Shown piece by piece: positions 1-11,691 of a stretch of 64,000 nucleotides of DNA. The position numbers were made by a program, and so were the translations under genes. The stretch is from Oscheius onirici. Its lineage: Eukaryota; Nematoda; Chromadorea; Rhabditida; Rhabditidae. Position 1 is the first letter of the stretch. The number at the start of each line of letters is the position of its first letter. The DNA lies in assembly GCA_932521025.1 (NCBI GenBank), contig OW051468.1:6882064-6946063 (forward strand), given 5' to 3'. The notes beneath the pieces were generated by a model. The model did not search any database. It worked only from the letters and a program-made list of their open reading frames with translations, and was not told the origin of the DNA.

Positions 1-1940
1 CCTTCCCAGCGATGCCGTGATCAAACGGACAAAGATCCGACAGGCCCGTACAAACGCGAAAAGCTGCTCAATTACCTGGAGGAACAGGCCAAAAACGAGA
101 AAGATTGGGAAGATGTCGTCCCTTTTTCTGCTGGATTAAAGCGAGGTTTGTATTTTTTTCTCTTCTCTTTGAAAACACTAATTTCCAGGTAAGATCTGGG
201 AAGACAAGAGTATGGACGACGAGAAGGAGGAGCCAGCACATGGACCGATTGAGATGCCGATAGAGCTGGATTTGGATGACGATGAGCTGGAAGAGGCTCT
301 GGACTATGCCCCCGAGAAGGATCTCGTGGACTTGGCCGGAATTCTCGGCATGCACAACGTTCTCAATCAGCCCCAATATTTCAATGCCTTGAAAGGAAAG
401 GGCCAGGACGACGATACTGGAACCACCTTCAGGTTTTTATCGCTATTTTAAAATTATTGGCATCGTTTCAGCAGCGTAATTCGCGCCTATGAGCCCAAGA
501 TGATGCCGGATGAGCCAGACAACGAAACAGATGTCGAAGAATGCATCAAAATGCTCGAGGATGACGACCAGAATCTAACAGAAGTCAATATTAACAACAT
601 GAAAAGGGTTTCCAAGGTTTTCTCCTCCTTTTTACCTTTAATTTGTTGTCTTTTAGGAACGTATTCGAACACTTATTACCGCCGCCTGTAATAGTAAGCA
701 CATTCAGAAGATTAGCATGGCAAACACGGCAATTTCCGATAGCGAGGCTCGAGTATGTTTTTTTATCTCATTTTCTTCCAAATTGAATAATATAGGGTCT
801 CGTCGAGCTGCTGGAAACGTCTCCCTCGCTCCGAATACTGAACATTGAATCAAATTTTATTACTCCCGAGCTGCTGGCCAAATTATTGCGAGCCACCTTG
901 AAAACGCAAAGTTTGGTGGAATTCCGTGCCGAAAACCAGGTATTATTTATCTTCGATTAGAGGTTATCTATGACCACACGTTGTTCAAATATTTGTCGGA
1001 TTCACAGGGCGGCAGTGTGTTTTTGCCCCCCCCCCCGTTTAATTGTTTCTTGAGTCGCGAGGTAAACAGCTTGGTGTTTCCGTGGAATCTCGCTGAAAAT
1101 TGAAAAGAGCAAAATAACTTGTGATGCCATCAATCAAGGTTGGAAAAATATTACCTTTTCTTTTTATTCTTTGTGCTAGAGAAAAAGTCAGTCCTACTTC
1201 TTTAGTTATGGACACATAACTTCTGTTATTTTCTTGGCGAAAGAACATTTTCAGAGGCAATCGGTACTGGGCAATCAAATCGAAATGGACATGATGATGT
1301 CGGTCGAGGATAACGATTCACTTCTACGGGTTGGAGTGGCCTTCCAGTCGATGGAGGCTCGTCATCGCGTTTCCGAAGCCCTCGAGAGGAACTATGAACG
1401 ATGTGGGTTGCTTTTTTTCGTTCAAAAAAACCAAATTATGAAACTTCATTCTCTCGATTCAATTTTATGGACCTACCTAAACGAAACCATACTAACAAGC
1501 TTTGTTGACTGTTTCGTGTAAGCCAAAACTTTCATGATTCAATGTTTTTCAAAAGTTTGTAAAGAATACAAACGCACAAAAAAGTATCGAAACAAAAATT
1601 ATGGCAAATCTGATCAAAAACGCAACATTTCTACTTTCTGATACCAAAAGACTTTTTTCCCGATAGAAAACCCTGTGTTTCATAGCTTTTGCCAAGTGTT
1701 TTGTGACTCTTTTTGCCCGTGCCAGCTAAAACAAATAGAGCTGAATGAACTGTTGGAAACGTGTCAAGTTCATTGTTCTGTGAGCACAGCTGCTGTTTCG
1801 AGCTTGCGAGAAAAAAGTTCGGGTCAGACTAAAAAATAATTTTTCTTGCTGTAAAAAGCTGCTGTTGTCTCCCAAAAGTCTCAATAATTTCCTCATTTTC
1901 AGTGAGGTTGCGACGTCTTGGCAGAGTTTCCGATGCCTAA
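1..1940 (+). CDS. unc-94: Tropomodulin, 5' end outside the window
   Basis: Pointed-end actin-capping protein that binds tropomyosin on thin filaments. The first visible exon (1-145) already reads inside the protein, with the tropomodulin signature around DPTGPYKREKLL. Later exons (189-432, 472 on, and three more) carry the acidic linker (LDDDELEEAL, LADLAGILG-like) and the C-terminal leucine-rich-repeat cap (ETSPSLRILNIESNFI; VEFRAENQ). After a roughly 480-bp intron, the last exon begins at 1903 and adds only LRLRRLGRVSDA before TAA at 1938-1940. Every intron is GT-AG and phases agree. C. elegans unc-94/tmd-1 is the best named relative. The start codon and first residues are missing because the window cuts the gene. 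Confidence 0.93.
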
Positions 1941-2266
1941 TTTCTTCTTCAAACTGTACTATAGTACTTTCTCCCGAAGCAACGACAGTGTACAATACAA
2001 AAAGTCTCCTGGTAATATTCGAATTTCCCGCCTTTTCCCCTAAATACTTTGTGTATCCTGCTCGCGCCTCGCAAGGGACCCCCACCTTGAAAACGTTGTG
2101 ATCTATATGTTATCGGTGTCCATTTCTCTCTCACAGACATCAATATACCTTTACATTAGAGGCTTTACGTATGTATTGATAAATGTTTATTTCGTGTGAA
2201 AAAAGTGAAGAGGAATCACATTATGCGAGAAGTGACCGGGGGGAAGGCACGAAACTATAAAAAGAC
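1941..2266. other. Short convergent intergenic region
   Basis: Lies between the tropomodulin stop (+) and the UDP-glucose dehydrogenase stop (-), so it holds two 3' UTRs. I see no further gene or conserved element here. Confidence 0.6.
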
Positions 2267-4474
2267 TCAGTAGCCGGACTGGCCGAACAGATTGTAGGCC
2301 TGGTCCGGGGCGGAGCCGATGGCGAAAGTCCGGAAACCGATTTCTAAAAGTTTATTATGGCTTGTTTTGAGTGAACCATACCGCGAAGTTTCTTCTGATC
2401 GAGGACGAGACGACCGTCGAAAATGGCGGCCGGATGCTCCATGGACTCGTAGAGACGCTGATAGTCGTAGGTACGGAACTCGTCCCATTCCTTTGGATTA
2501 AACTTTTCATTTATTTTTCAGACTTACGGTAAGAACTACGATGGCGTGAGCTCCCTCAGCAGCACTGTAGGGATTCCCATGGACTGTGATGAGTTTCTCA
2601 ACAGCCTCCTTACTGCTGACAGTTTCCAGATCGTAGCGCATCTGATTTTCTGTGACTTTGGGGTCAAAGACGGAGACCAACGCCCTCTCTTCCATCAGGT
2701 GCTTGATGACGGCGATCGCTGAAGATTCTCTGAACATTTCGGTCATTTTTAGAAGGAGAATCTACTTACCTAGTATCGCCAGTGTTCTTCTTGAAAGCAA
2801 AGCCGAAGACGGCAATCTTCTTGTCTGTGACGGTGTTGAAAAGCTCGGCAATGATCATATCTGCGAATCGACGTCTCTGCCAGTCGTTGACCTCGATGAC
2901 TCCCATCCAGAAGCTGGCCGCAGTCTTCAGATTCAGAGACTCACAGAGATAGACCAATGAGAGGACGTCCTTCTGGAAACAGCTGCCACCGAAGCCTGGA
3001 AGAAATCTATTAGGAAAGGTCTCTTCACTCTCAGGGTCTGATTGACTACGGAATACCAGACTACGGTTACGTAAATATTTTTGAGGAAAGAAAGACATAA
3101 AAACGTACCAACACTGGGCTCCAGGAACTTGTTACCAATCCTAGAGTCATATCCCACAGCATAAGCCACTTCTCTAACATCAGCTCCGGTCTTTTCACAG
3201 ATGGCAGAGATGGAGTTGATTGCGCTTATTCGCTGGGCCAGGAAGGCATTGGCTACGAGTTTGGACAGTTCAGAGCTCCAGGTATTTGTCGTCAGAATTC
3301 TCTCCCTCGGAACCCAGTGTTCATAGACTCTGACCAGAGCCCTAATAGCAATTTCCCCGTCTGGAGACTGTTCTCCGCCAATCAGTACACGGTCCGGATT
3401 GGCCAAGTCTCTCATGGCTGTTCCTTCGGCAAGGAACTCTGGATTGGAGAGAACCTGAAAATGGGTTTGGTTGGTGTTGGAAAAGAAAGTTACCTGGAAA
3501 GAAAGCTGACTATTGTTCGTCTGTGCATCGCGAAGGATGGCTCCGATACTCTCGGCAGCCTTGACTGGAACAGTGCTCTTTTCGACCACAATCTTCGGTC
3601 CGACAGCGTTTTGCGCAATGGTTCTGGCAACGGATTCAACGTATTTCAGATCAGGAGCCATTCCCTGAAAGATTCATTCACTTTTGGAAGAGGTTCTCTC
3701 TTGATCAATAGGAGACACAGTCAAAGGGATGGAGACCACAGTATTCTCACCTTTCCCCTTCCATAGGTCTTGGTCGGAGTGTTGACCGAAATGAAAATGA
3801 GATCAGCTTCTCGGACGGCTTTGGCCACGTCCGTCGAGAAGTGAAGATTCTTGCCACGACAAGACATTACAATTTCTTCGAGTCCTGGCTGAAAATAGTT
3901 CTGATATCAACTACCTCATTAAATTATGAGCCACAAGGTCTCATCTATTAAACTCGGAATGTTCTAGAAAGTTGGAGATTCGATAAAAATCTGCACAAGT
4001 TTCCAGAACAACACAAAGATGAAAACATGAGAGTAGGACCAGTTAATAGGGAAAGAGCCACAGTACCTCGTAGATCGGAAGCTTGTCCGAATTCCACTCG
4101 TCAATCTTCGGCTTGTTCATATCCACTACAGTCACTTGTATGTCTGGACATTTGTAGGCAATCATGGCACAGGTCGGACCTCCCACATAGCCCGCTCCGA
4201 CGCAGGCAATCTTCTCGACCTGCAATGTTTTGGTTCGCGTGAAGGCACACAAGGAGTATTTATGACCACTCAACATTGTTTTACTGCCCCCAGAGTTCAA
4301 GGCCTGGAGCTCTTATCAGATTTTTAAAATTCTCTGCAGATAAGAAATTCCGAATGATTCATCTACTTTTTCGAAGCCTTTTTATTTTGCAGAAAGGAAA
4401 TTGAAATCCCACGTAAAATAAAAATCAAGTGAGCAAAACAGATGTTGAAAACACAAACTGACCTTGCTGTTCAT
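2267..4474 (-). CDS. sqv-4: UDP-glucose 6-dehydrogenase
   Basis: Oxidises UDP-glucose to UDP-glucuronate in the cytosol with NAD+, feeding glycosaminoglycan synthesis. The NAD-binding motif [17 protein letters not shown] is near the N-terminus. It is followed by [52 protein letters not shown], the catalytic-cysteine motif [10 protein letters not shown], and [17 protein letters not shown]. The C-terminus [11 protein letters not shown]...QAYNLFG(Q)SGY matches the C. elegans protein closely. A tiny first exon, 4463-4474, encodes Met-Asn-Ser-Lys and splices in phase to [10 protein letters not shown]; this is why I chose this start. Introns include one of about 44 bp (acceptor before EIGFRTF). All key residues are present. 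Confidence 0.96.
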
Positions 4475-5630
4475 AGCAGACCCAGTTGAGGGAATTGTTC
4501 TTGCTAAAACTGAGGGAGGAATTTTGGTGGAAAACCTGAAAATGGAGTGGAAATAGAGAAGGAAACAGTTTAAAAATTGAACAAAAGGAAGGAAGACGTA
4601 TTTTCATCAAGGCGGCACACACTTTGCGTCTGGGAAGGGTGGAAGCGAGCATTCCCAAGACTGATATCATGCCGAAACCTTCAAAAGGAACACAGTCAGA
4701 GTCGTAAAAGGAGCCACCTAGGACGTAATAAGTGGCTTCCGAGGACAGACTAATATTCAGCTAAACGCCTAAAAATACAGTCACTGTAAAAACCCAAAAG
4801 ACATTTCCAAATGGCCACAGTCACAGAGCCCTAAATGTCCATAGGCGACCTTTTGGGGCGGATGAGTCACAGCCGGAATGAGTGCGTTGGCCAGCGGGTG
4901 GTCAGAGAGCGGACTGGACTCAAAGAACCTCCAAAAAGACTTTTTAAACTAATTAGCAGTCCTCGGAGAGAGAAAGTTTTTTCTCCTGACCCCTGCCATC
5001 GATTGGAGCTATAAACAAAAGAGGGAAGAACGCTTGTCGAGGAGATGGATTGATTGGGAGGAAGTGTCACAGCTGGTGCCAAGTGAGAGAGTAAGACCAA
5101 ATACAATCCAGCTGGATCTCTTCCCGAGAGAGAGTATTTATAGAGACCGTCCGACGTGTCGATCCTTGTTAAACAAAACGTGGGAGCCATGGAATGTGTG
5201 TATTCGTCTGTCCGACGTGGCAAGAAGGAACTGAACTTTCGGACAAACTACTTTTATCTGAAACTGAAACAAACCAGGTTCCATTTTCCTGTCTCAAATC
5301 AAGAAAAGAATAAACTATCGAATAAAAGGGCCGTGAAAATAGTGGTTTCTAAAAATGTACGCAATCTTGAGCAAAGCTGGATCGAATTTTGAGAGAGAAC
5401 GTGAAACTTTTCAATCTAACATCTTGTAGGCTTCAATCTAGGCAAAAACTTTGCAGAACATGCCAAACTTGAAGAAAGCACATTCCATCCAAAAATGACG
5501 AAAGGTTCGTGTAAGTTATAGTGAGAGGAAAAACACGAACGACCGACGGTTTTATAGCAACCAATTTGGAGGCGGCGTGTGTAAGACTGTAATCCCAAGT
5601 GGGGGTGTTCTCTCTGTTTATTTTGGTGAA
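4475..5630. other. Intergenic: sqv-4 upstream region and UNC-122-like 3' flank
   Basis: Open frames here (for example 4867-5223 on the minus strand) have no conserved motif and no splice context. The region probably holds the sqv-4 promoter. No repeat was recognised. Confidence 0.5.
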
Positions 5631-7944
5631 TTAATCATCGTATTCGAGCTCTTCTTCGTCTATCCTCACATTGACGGAAATCAGTCGGCGGTCGTCAAAA
5701 AAGTACAGGCGCGAATCGACCGGGTTGTAGTTCAACATCGAGAGTCCACTGTACGGATTGTACCATTTGACTTGGCCGGGGATTGTCTCGTTCCTGAAAA
5801 AGAATTTCTTTAGCTTCACAGTTCTGGTAGATGTCTAGTCATAAAGCTTGTTTTCTCTTCAATTAAACTGAAATTTTAAAGAGTCAAAAGCAATAGCAAC
5901 CTGAACAGATCGTAAGCGTAGGTAATGACGGTGTCCCTCTTATCCGCATCTTGAAGTCCGTACAAAACTCCGCACATGATGAAAGCGTCGGCCAGATCTG
6001 TGCCATTGGTTCCTTCCAATTCCCAGGTTTGTACAATCGAAAAGTCTTCTTCAATCTTGCTGACCATCAGAGTATTGTTCTCTTCCTTCATGTAGATCAC
6101 CCAGAGTCCATTCTCATCCACAGCGAAATCGACAAAGTTGTGAGGACGACTGTACAGCCAGGGGTGACGGTCAGTCTCGTTGCATTCCTGAATCTGGTCA
6201 GTGTTCCGAACACGGACTGACCTCAAAAGTGTGATCGGGAAGTCTTCCACAGTCTACAAAAGCCATGTCGGGAAGCTCTCCTTCAACCTGATGACTGGAT
6301 TCGAGCTCGTAACGAACGAGGTTGATGGTTCCGTGCTTGTGGTAAAAGTACGAGCCGTTGTAGATGAGGTTTCCGGTTCCGGAAGCGAGGTAGTCGACAT
6401 AGTACCTGAAGTATTATAGTCACAGTATCAATAGTTTCTTAAGATGGGCAACGTAAATGTTAAGTTTCATCCACCAAGATATGGAGACAATGTTTACTGG
6501 TTATGTCCTAATCACTTCTTTTCAGACTTACTTGATCTTCTGAACCTTGTTGGACATGTGTCTCGAGTCTTCATACTCGTAGAGAACAGGTGACGCATAA
6601 CCATCGGTAACCCATCTCTTATCGGCCATAGCCTTGTTCACAGGTCGAGCATCTCTCATCCAGCTTCCGACATTGCCGTATTGAGATTCAGCGTGTAGAA
6701 CAGGGATTCCGACAGCTGCCAGCATACATTCTAAACAGGATTCCTAAGCTGTCTCTCTTCTGTTACCTCGTCTGTTGTACCCGAGTGTAGGAGGACCTGT
6801 ATAAGGCTCCGGCGTCGTCACATTGGTGTAATTGCCCCAATCGATGAATGTTGTGTTGTCGTCTATAAACAAAGAGTCAGAATCAGCTCAAATCAAGTCG
6901 TACCAGGAGCGATTGGGCCAGATGGAGGGACCGTGGTTCGTCTCTTTTTCGTTGTAGATAGCGTCGAAATTGTCGAGAAGCGTGGCAGTTTTCTTGTTCG
7001 ACCCGGCTTGGGCATTCCGGGAGCCCAGCCGGGAGGAGGACCGAATCCGGGAGGAGTCGGCTCGAAAGGAACCAGTTTGGTCACTTCTACCTCCTTGACC
7101 ACGACGACAGGAACCGGGACCATTTTCTCCTCTATCTCAAACAGGTTTTTAGAATAACATCTTGACAATCTTTTCCTGTGTTACAAGTAATAAATTGGGA
7201 TTTACCAGAACAATGAGAAACTATTGCTTTGGGTAATACTAATGGAGTACAAAATGACGGACCTGATGAGGTGTTAACATAACGGTTTCTCTCTCCAATC
7301 TGATAAACTCAAACCTTGATGATCGGCGGTCCAGGCACGGGAACACGGTGAACATACATGTCCGGAAATGAGCAGTTGCATCTTCCCGGTCTTCCAGGAG
7401 GTCCAATCTCTCCGGCATCACCTACTCTCTCCATATATTTCTGCTCCAAACAACACATACCAACAAGTCCAACAGGACCAACATTTCCCATCTGTCCTCG
7501 TTTTCCTGGTGGCCCTACCGGACCGGAAGAGCCGGGTTCTCCCCGAGGACCCTGGAATCCCATGAGTTTCATGCCAGCGTCTGAGCAGTGCCGGTGAATC
7601 TTGTTACATGACCTTTCCAGGACGTTTTTCTAAATCTAGACAGTCTGATTTTGAAGGGAAAACTCGCCGGAATGATGGTATCCTCACCAATGATCACTGT
7701 AAAGTCATTGAAATCGCCGGGAACACTTTGAACTTTGATGGAAGAGCGTTTAGATCTCTGGTGAGGGAGACAAGAGTCACATTCAAAAGTCTACAAATCC
7801 AAATATTTCTAAAGAAAAGACAGATACCAAAAGCTTCCAATGGGCGTGCATATACATTCCGGCAAGCAGACAAAAGTTGAAAATCTGAGCTGCCAACAAC
7901 CATTTTCTTATGGTAGGAGAACGAGTCGCGCTCTCCGTAACCAT
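5631..7944 (-). CDS. unc-122: UNC-122-like type II membrane protein with collagen and olfactomedin domains
   Basis: Gliomedin/UNC-122 (COF) family, a cell-surface protein. The ATG at 7944 opens MVTESATRSP..., followed by a hydrophobic anchor (WLLAAQIFNFCLLAGMYM), giving a short cytoplasmic tail and extracellular C-terminus. A Gly-X-Y stretch of about 40 residues (GFQGPRGEPGSSGPVGPPG..., continued across an intron to GDAGEIGPPGRPG) comes next. A Pro-rich linker (PTPPGFGPPPGW) and then an olfactomedin domain follow, starting at CMLAAVGIPVLHAESQYG and SWMRDA. The domain core contains PHNFVDFAVDENGLWVIY and ends VKWYNPYSGLSMLNYNPVDSRL. The Gly-X-Y register is kept only if the acceptor after AGTAG near 7424 is used. 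C. elegans has two such genes (unc-122, cof-2); I cannot tell which is the orthologue. Confidence 0.9.
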
Positions 7945-8390
7945 AGTTGAAAACTATGCCCTTGTAATTTGAGACACGGACGTAAAACGTAAACTCTCGA
8001 GTGCATTGTACTGTCCGATCAACGGGCTTATTTAGGGATGAAATTAACGAATGTTTGCAAAACAACGATCTCTTCCTCTAAAACTCTTCCTTCTAAAATC
8101 CTCAACGGGCACTGTCAGTATGATTTCCCAGATGTACAGCTTGAACACTGTCTTTTGCTCTGCCCCGAGTTATTTGTCAATTTGGACCCTCTGTCCGTTA
8201 CGTAAGATGGTTGAATGGAGCTGGCAAACAATCCTTCCCAGACGACTTATTAGAAGCGAATCCTAATCTGCACATCAATGAAGGACGGGAAGGGGTATAG
8301 TCTGTCTGGGAAATTGAGATCGTCTGAACAGCCAAATATGATCCGAACGAACAGATTTTGGAAGTATTCTCATTTTAGAATCCTATCAGG
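7945..8390. other. Upstream region of the UNC-122-like gene
   Basis: No gene recognised. It ends at the left edge of a dispersed 460-bp repeat. Confidence 0.5.
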
Positions 8391-8850
8391 ATAATTTTTA
8401 GGAAAAATGTTGTATTTTTGGAATAACTTTTTGTAGGATGCCGAAAATAGCTTTTTCAAAAAAAAATGGTGTGAGTAAGCTCTATCCGATGGTGTATATA
8501 TCGGTTAGATTAAGAATTAGAATATTTGAGTTTTAGCTGAAGCAAATTTTTTTTTCTTTGAAAGAGAGCTGTTTAGCGCACATCCCGGTCAATTTTCACA
8601 GACGTCCAATTACAAATTTGAAGGTCTTGATGAAAAACATTGATAGCCGCGACCCGATTTCCCAGAAATTTTTTCTCGCTCAGAGTGTCCAAATTGCAAA
8701 AGTGACCAACTTCAGGCCGTTGCACAGCTCTAACGGGTTCGAATTGGACAAATCGGCCGATGCACCTTGAAAGAGCTCAATCTGGGCTACAAAATCCTGT
8801 ATGGAACAAAGAGGGCCCAATGGAAAGTTTTCGAGAAACTCGCCTCTGAA
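8391..8850. repeat. Dispersed 460-bp repeat, copy 1
   Basis: Nearly identical, in the same orientation, to 63254-63715. Both copies begin ATAATTTTTAGGAAAAATG and end CGCCTCTGAA, with only scattered substitutions and 2 bp of length difference in A/T runs. Both keep an open minus-strand frame reading EFLENFPLGPLCSIQDF and on to LKLVTFAIWTL. This may be a fragment of a mobile element or of a multigene family. Confidence 0.85.
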
Positions 8851-8860
8851 GTTCAGGTGA

Positions 8861-9042
8861 TTCAACTCATGATGGGTCAAATCATGGGTCAAAAATAAAA
8901 TTTTCCAAAAGTGGTTTCTCTCGTTGCGCTCAGTGTTTATTTTGGAACAATTAGGCTGGTGGGAATCACTCATTTGCATGCTGCCCATAAAAGGAAAACC
9001 ACTTTTGGAAAATTTACCATGATATCCCCATCATGAGTTGAA
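8861..9042. mobile_element. Small element with about 50-bp imperfect terminal inverted repeats
   Basis: The left end TTCAACTCATGATGGG is the reverse complement of the right end CCCATCATGAGTTGAA. The inner parts TTTTCCAAAAGTGGTTT and AAACCACTTTTGGAAAA also pair. No coding capacity. It directly abuts the larger foldback at 9043. Confidence 0.7.
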
Positions 9043-9865
9043 CTAAGGAGCGAAAAGAACTATATCAAGCAACGGTATTTAGAAATATGCGAAAACTCAA
9101 AATCAGGGAATTGGACCACTTGTGAGAAGATGAAACGTCAACCCTGTGCTAAAAAGGCTCAATCATTACAAACATGAACTAGAAAAATTTGGTACACTTC
9201 AATGTCAGACTTTTTAAAAGCCCGCGATTTTGACTTGTCGAGACTTGTCAAGTCTAAAACTCTAAAAAGCTAGTAATTGAACTATTCTAGCTCGACGACG
9301 TGTGCTGTGCGGATGTCTCCTTTTACTTCTTCTACCAGGTCAGGTCTTTCTACTTTTCCAATTCTGACAGAACATGTTACATGAGACTCTGACAACCAGA
9401 CAATGCGAACAGTAGCGCCACAGTCACTCGCGTTATTTTGAGTAAAGAGAGACGGCAATGTGACAGTCAGTTCGTGAATCCACCATGAACTGACAGCCTT
9501 CGAAAGATGGCAGTCACGCTCGGTCTTTCCCGGTTCCTTGGGTACCTCCTTGAATCCACAGCGGAGTTTGGTACAGTTCTTGGAGACCTGAGGACCATTA
9601 CGGAAGACGGAAGACTGATAACGGAGCGTATTTTGCGGGGTTATGCAGTTTTAGACTTGACAAGTCTCGACAAGTCAAAATCGCGGGCTTTTAAAAAGTC
9701 TGACATTGAAGTGTACCACATTTTTCTAGTTCATGTTTGTAATGATTGAGCCTTTTTAGCACAGGGTTGACGTTTCATCTTCTCACAAGTGGTCCAATTC
9801 CCTGATTTTGAGTTTTCGCATATTTCTAAATACCGTTGCTTGATATAGTTCTTTTCGCTCCTTAG
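9043..9865. mobile_element. Foldback element with 219-bp inverted arms
   Basis: Arms 9043-9261 and 9647-9865 are reverse complements with one mismatch that I can find. The 385-bp centre (9262-9646) has no recognisable protein. The ends read CTAAGGAGCGAAAAGAAC. Such near-perfect arms suggest recent mobility or arm homogenisation. The element lies about 200 bp upstream of the DSL gene. Confidence 0.85.
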
Positions 9866-10073
9866 CAAAAGCATCTTCGCTTTCCTCTCTTCCCTCAAGA
9901 ACTAATTGCCGATGACCAACTTTTCCTCTGGTCAAAGAGAAAGCCGCTTCGGCTGCTTTGAAGCTTCTGACCCTGTCCTCCTAATTAGGGGACTCCTGCC
10001 AGGTCAAGACTTTCCCAATGGCACGCATCGGTCGATAATCGGCGATTCTCCAGCCCAAGTTCATTTCAAAATC

Positions 10074-11436
10074 ATGTTCAACAGGATCTTGGTGTTCTTT
10101 TCTGTCTTCTCCGTGAGTTTTTGCTTCCGACTGATTGTAAATACAGTTCAGATTGTTGCTTGTAATCATCACTTTCTTCTCAACCTGGCTTTTCATCCAG
10201 TGGTAGAGCCTCCTACTCTCCAGCTACGTCTCAGATATGGGAAAGCTTCTCACCGTATCCAAATGAGCCGGGAGATACATATCTATCTGGACAGATACAA
10301 TGTGAGTTCAGTACTCTCGTTCGTGATGTTAGGTCTTGTTCAGAACAACTGGACTGGACTGATCGAGAGCGCTCTTGGAGAGACCAGAGAACTGACGCTC
10401 TTTCCGAGAAGAGAGAAGGCTATTGAAAAGATCACGGTGCTGAATACGGATCTGAACGTTCAGTACTACATTTCCTGTGAAACGTGAGTTTTTCTTACTT
10501 TTTGTTCTACTGTCCCATGCCGGTATAGATCTGAACCGAGTCTGTCGGGTTCAATGGAGTTTAGTCAAGTTCAGCAAAAGTGGTCAGAATCTACAATTTT
10601 AAACAAAATCTCTTGCTCAGAACTCTAAATGACAGAGCACAAAACTCTTCTTCAGTAACTTCTTCGGCCCAACCTGCTCCGACAGATGCTTTCCCAACGA
10701 GAATGGTGGTCACTACTTCTGCAATATTCGAGGCGAGAAGCAGTGTTTAGTTGGCTTTTTCGGAGATAACTGCGACCAAGAAATCTCGCTCTGTTCTCGC
10801 GTCTCACCCTGTCAGAATAAGGCCCTTTGCGTTGCCATCTCCAACAAAGATTTCAAATGCATCTGTCCAACTGGATTTGAAGGCCCCCTCTGTGAAAGGT
10901 TTGTGGTTGATTGGCGATTGGGTTGATTTGTTCAGACGAGTCAAAGAGACAGTGACCACGACGGCTGTCCCAGATTCCACCATTTGTGTCTCTGTACCAG
11001 TGACCACTCCTGTTCCGACTACTGTGACTACCACTCCTGTCCTTTCAACGACTTCCAGACCTCTTCCGAAGCCCTCTGGAACTAGTTCTGGTCAGTTTAG
11101 CTTATCTTCCTAATCCAAACAATTCAGGTACCAAAATTCTCATCATTGTCTCCTTCGTTGTCGTTCTAGTCTTTGCAACTCTCTTGGCAGTTTTCATTAG
11201 ACACTTGAGAAAAACGTGAGTACCGATAGATACAGGGATTATTGTATTCTTCCAGAAAAAAGACTCTCATATTCCCTTCTCCACCAAAATGCGATATCAG
11301 TCCAGTCACGGTCGAGAGTCCGCCTCGATATGTTCCCTCTCCTCGCCATGTCCAAGTCTCCTTCGATACGGTGCCAGAACTTCCAGCTTCAGCTGTTCCT
11401 ACTCACTACGTGTCACAAGAAGATCTGCATGTTTGA
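10074..11436 (+). CDS. DSL-family Notch ligand, short single-EGF form
   Basis: LAG-2/APX-1/Delta-like ligand acting on a neighbouring cell's Notch receptor. The ATG at 10074 starts a hydrophobic leader (MFNRILVFFSVFS). The DSL domain reads CETNFFGPTCSDRCFPNENG, then HYFCNIRGEKQCLVGFFGDNC. One EGF repeat follows (LCSRVSPCQNKALC...CICPTGFEGPLCE), then a Thr/Ser/Pro-rich stalk (VTTPVPTTVTTTPVLSTT), a transmembrane helix (ILIIVSFVVVLVFATLLAVF) and a 60-residue tail ending QEDLHV. Splice phases after the DSL start are consistent. The N-terminal (MNNL-like) part is less certain: a 42-bp in-frame intron (GTGAGT...TTGTTCAG) and one further upstream are possible. AATAAA lies at 11469-11474. Confidence 0.9.
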
Positions 11437-11468
11437 ATTACTTTTAAGTTTTGTAATTACTGTCTTCT

Positions 11469-11474
11469 AATAAA
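11469..11474 (+). other. Polyadenylation signal AATAAA of the DSL gene
   Basis: Exact hexamer 33 bp after the stop codon, in a T-rich 3' flank. Confidence 0.7.
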
Positions 11475-11691
11475 TAGTCTTTTCCAAACTTTTTAAAACT
11501 TTGTTAATTGTTGAAAATTGAGAAAAATTCATTAGACACCCGTAAAAGATCACATTATGAGTAAAACTTTGTACATTTTGTCAAGCTATGAGATTGACTC
11601 TTCAATATTAGTCTTTTCTTCTGAACCGGTATTTAAAGGCCAATAGGAGACCCGTAGCTGTTTGAAAGACTCGAATGTTTTGGAATGAAAA

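Noticed and set aside
4867..5223. 118-residue minus-strand ORF upstream of sqv-4
   Set aside because: No motif, no splice context and biased composition; likely chance within a promoter region.
9507..9749. 80-residue ORF spanning the foldback centre and right arm
   Set aside because: It runs into the inverted arm, and no related protein is recognisable.
10252..10440. Alternative frame in the DSL gene (WESFSPYPNEPGDTY)
   Set aside because: Ends in a stop and does not join the DSL domain; the other frame leads directly into CETNFFGPTC.
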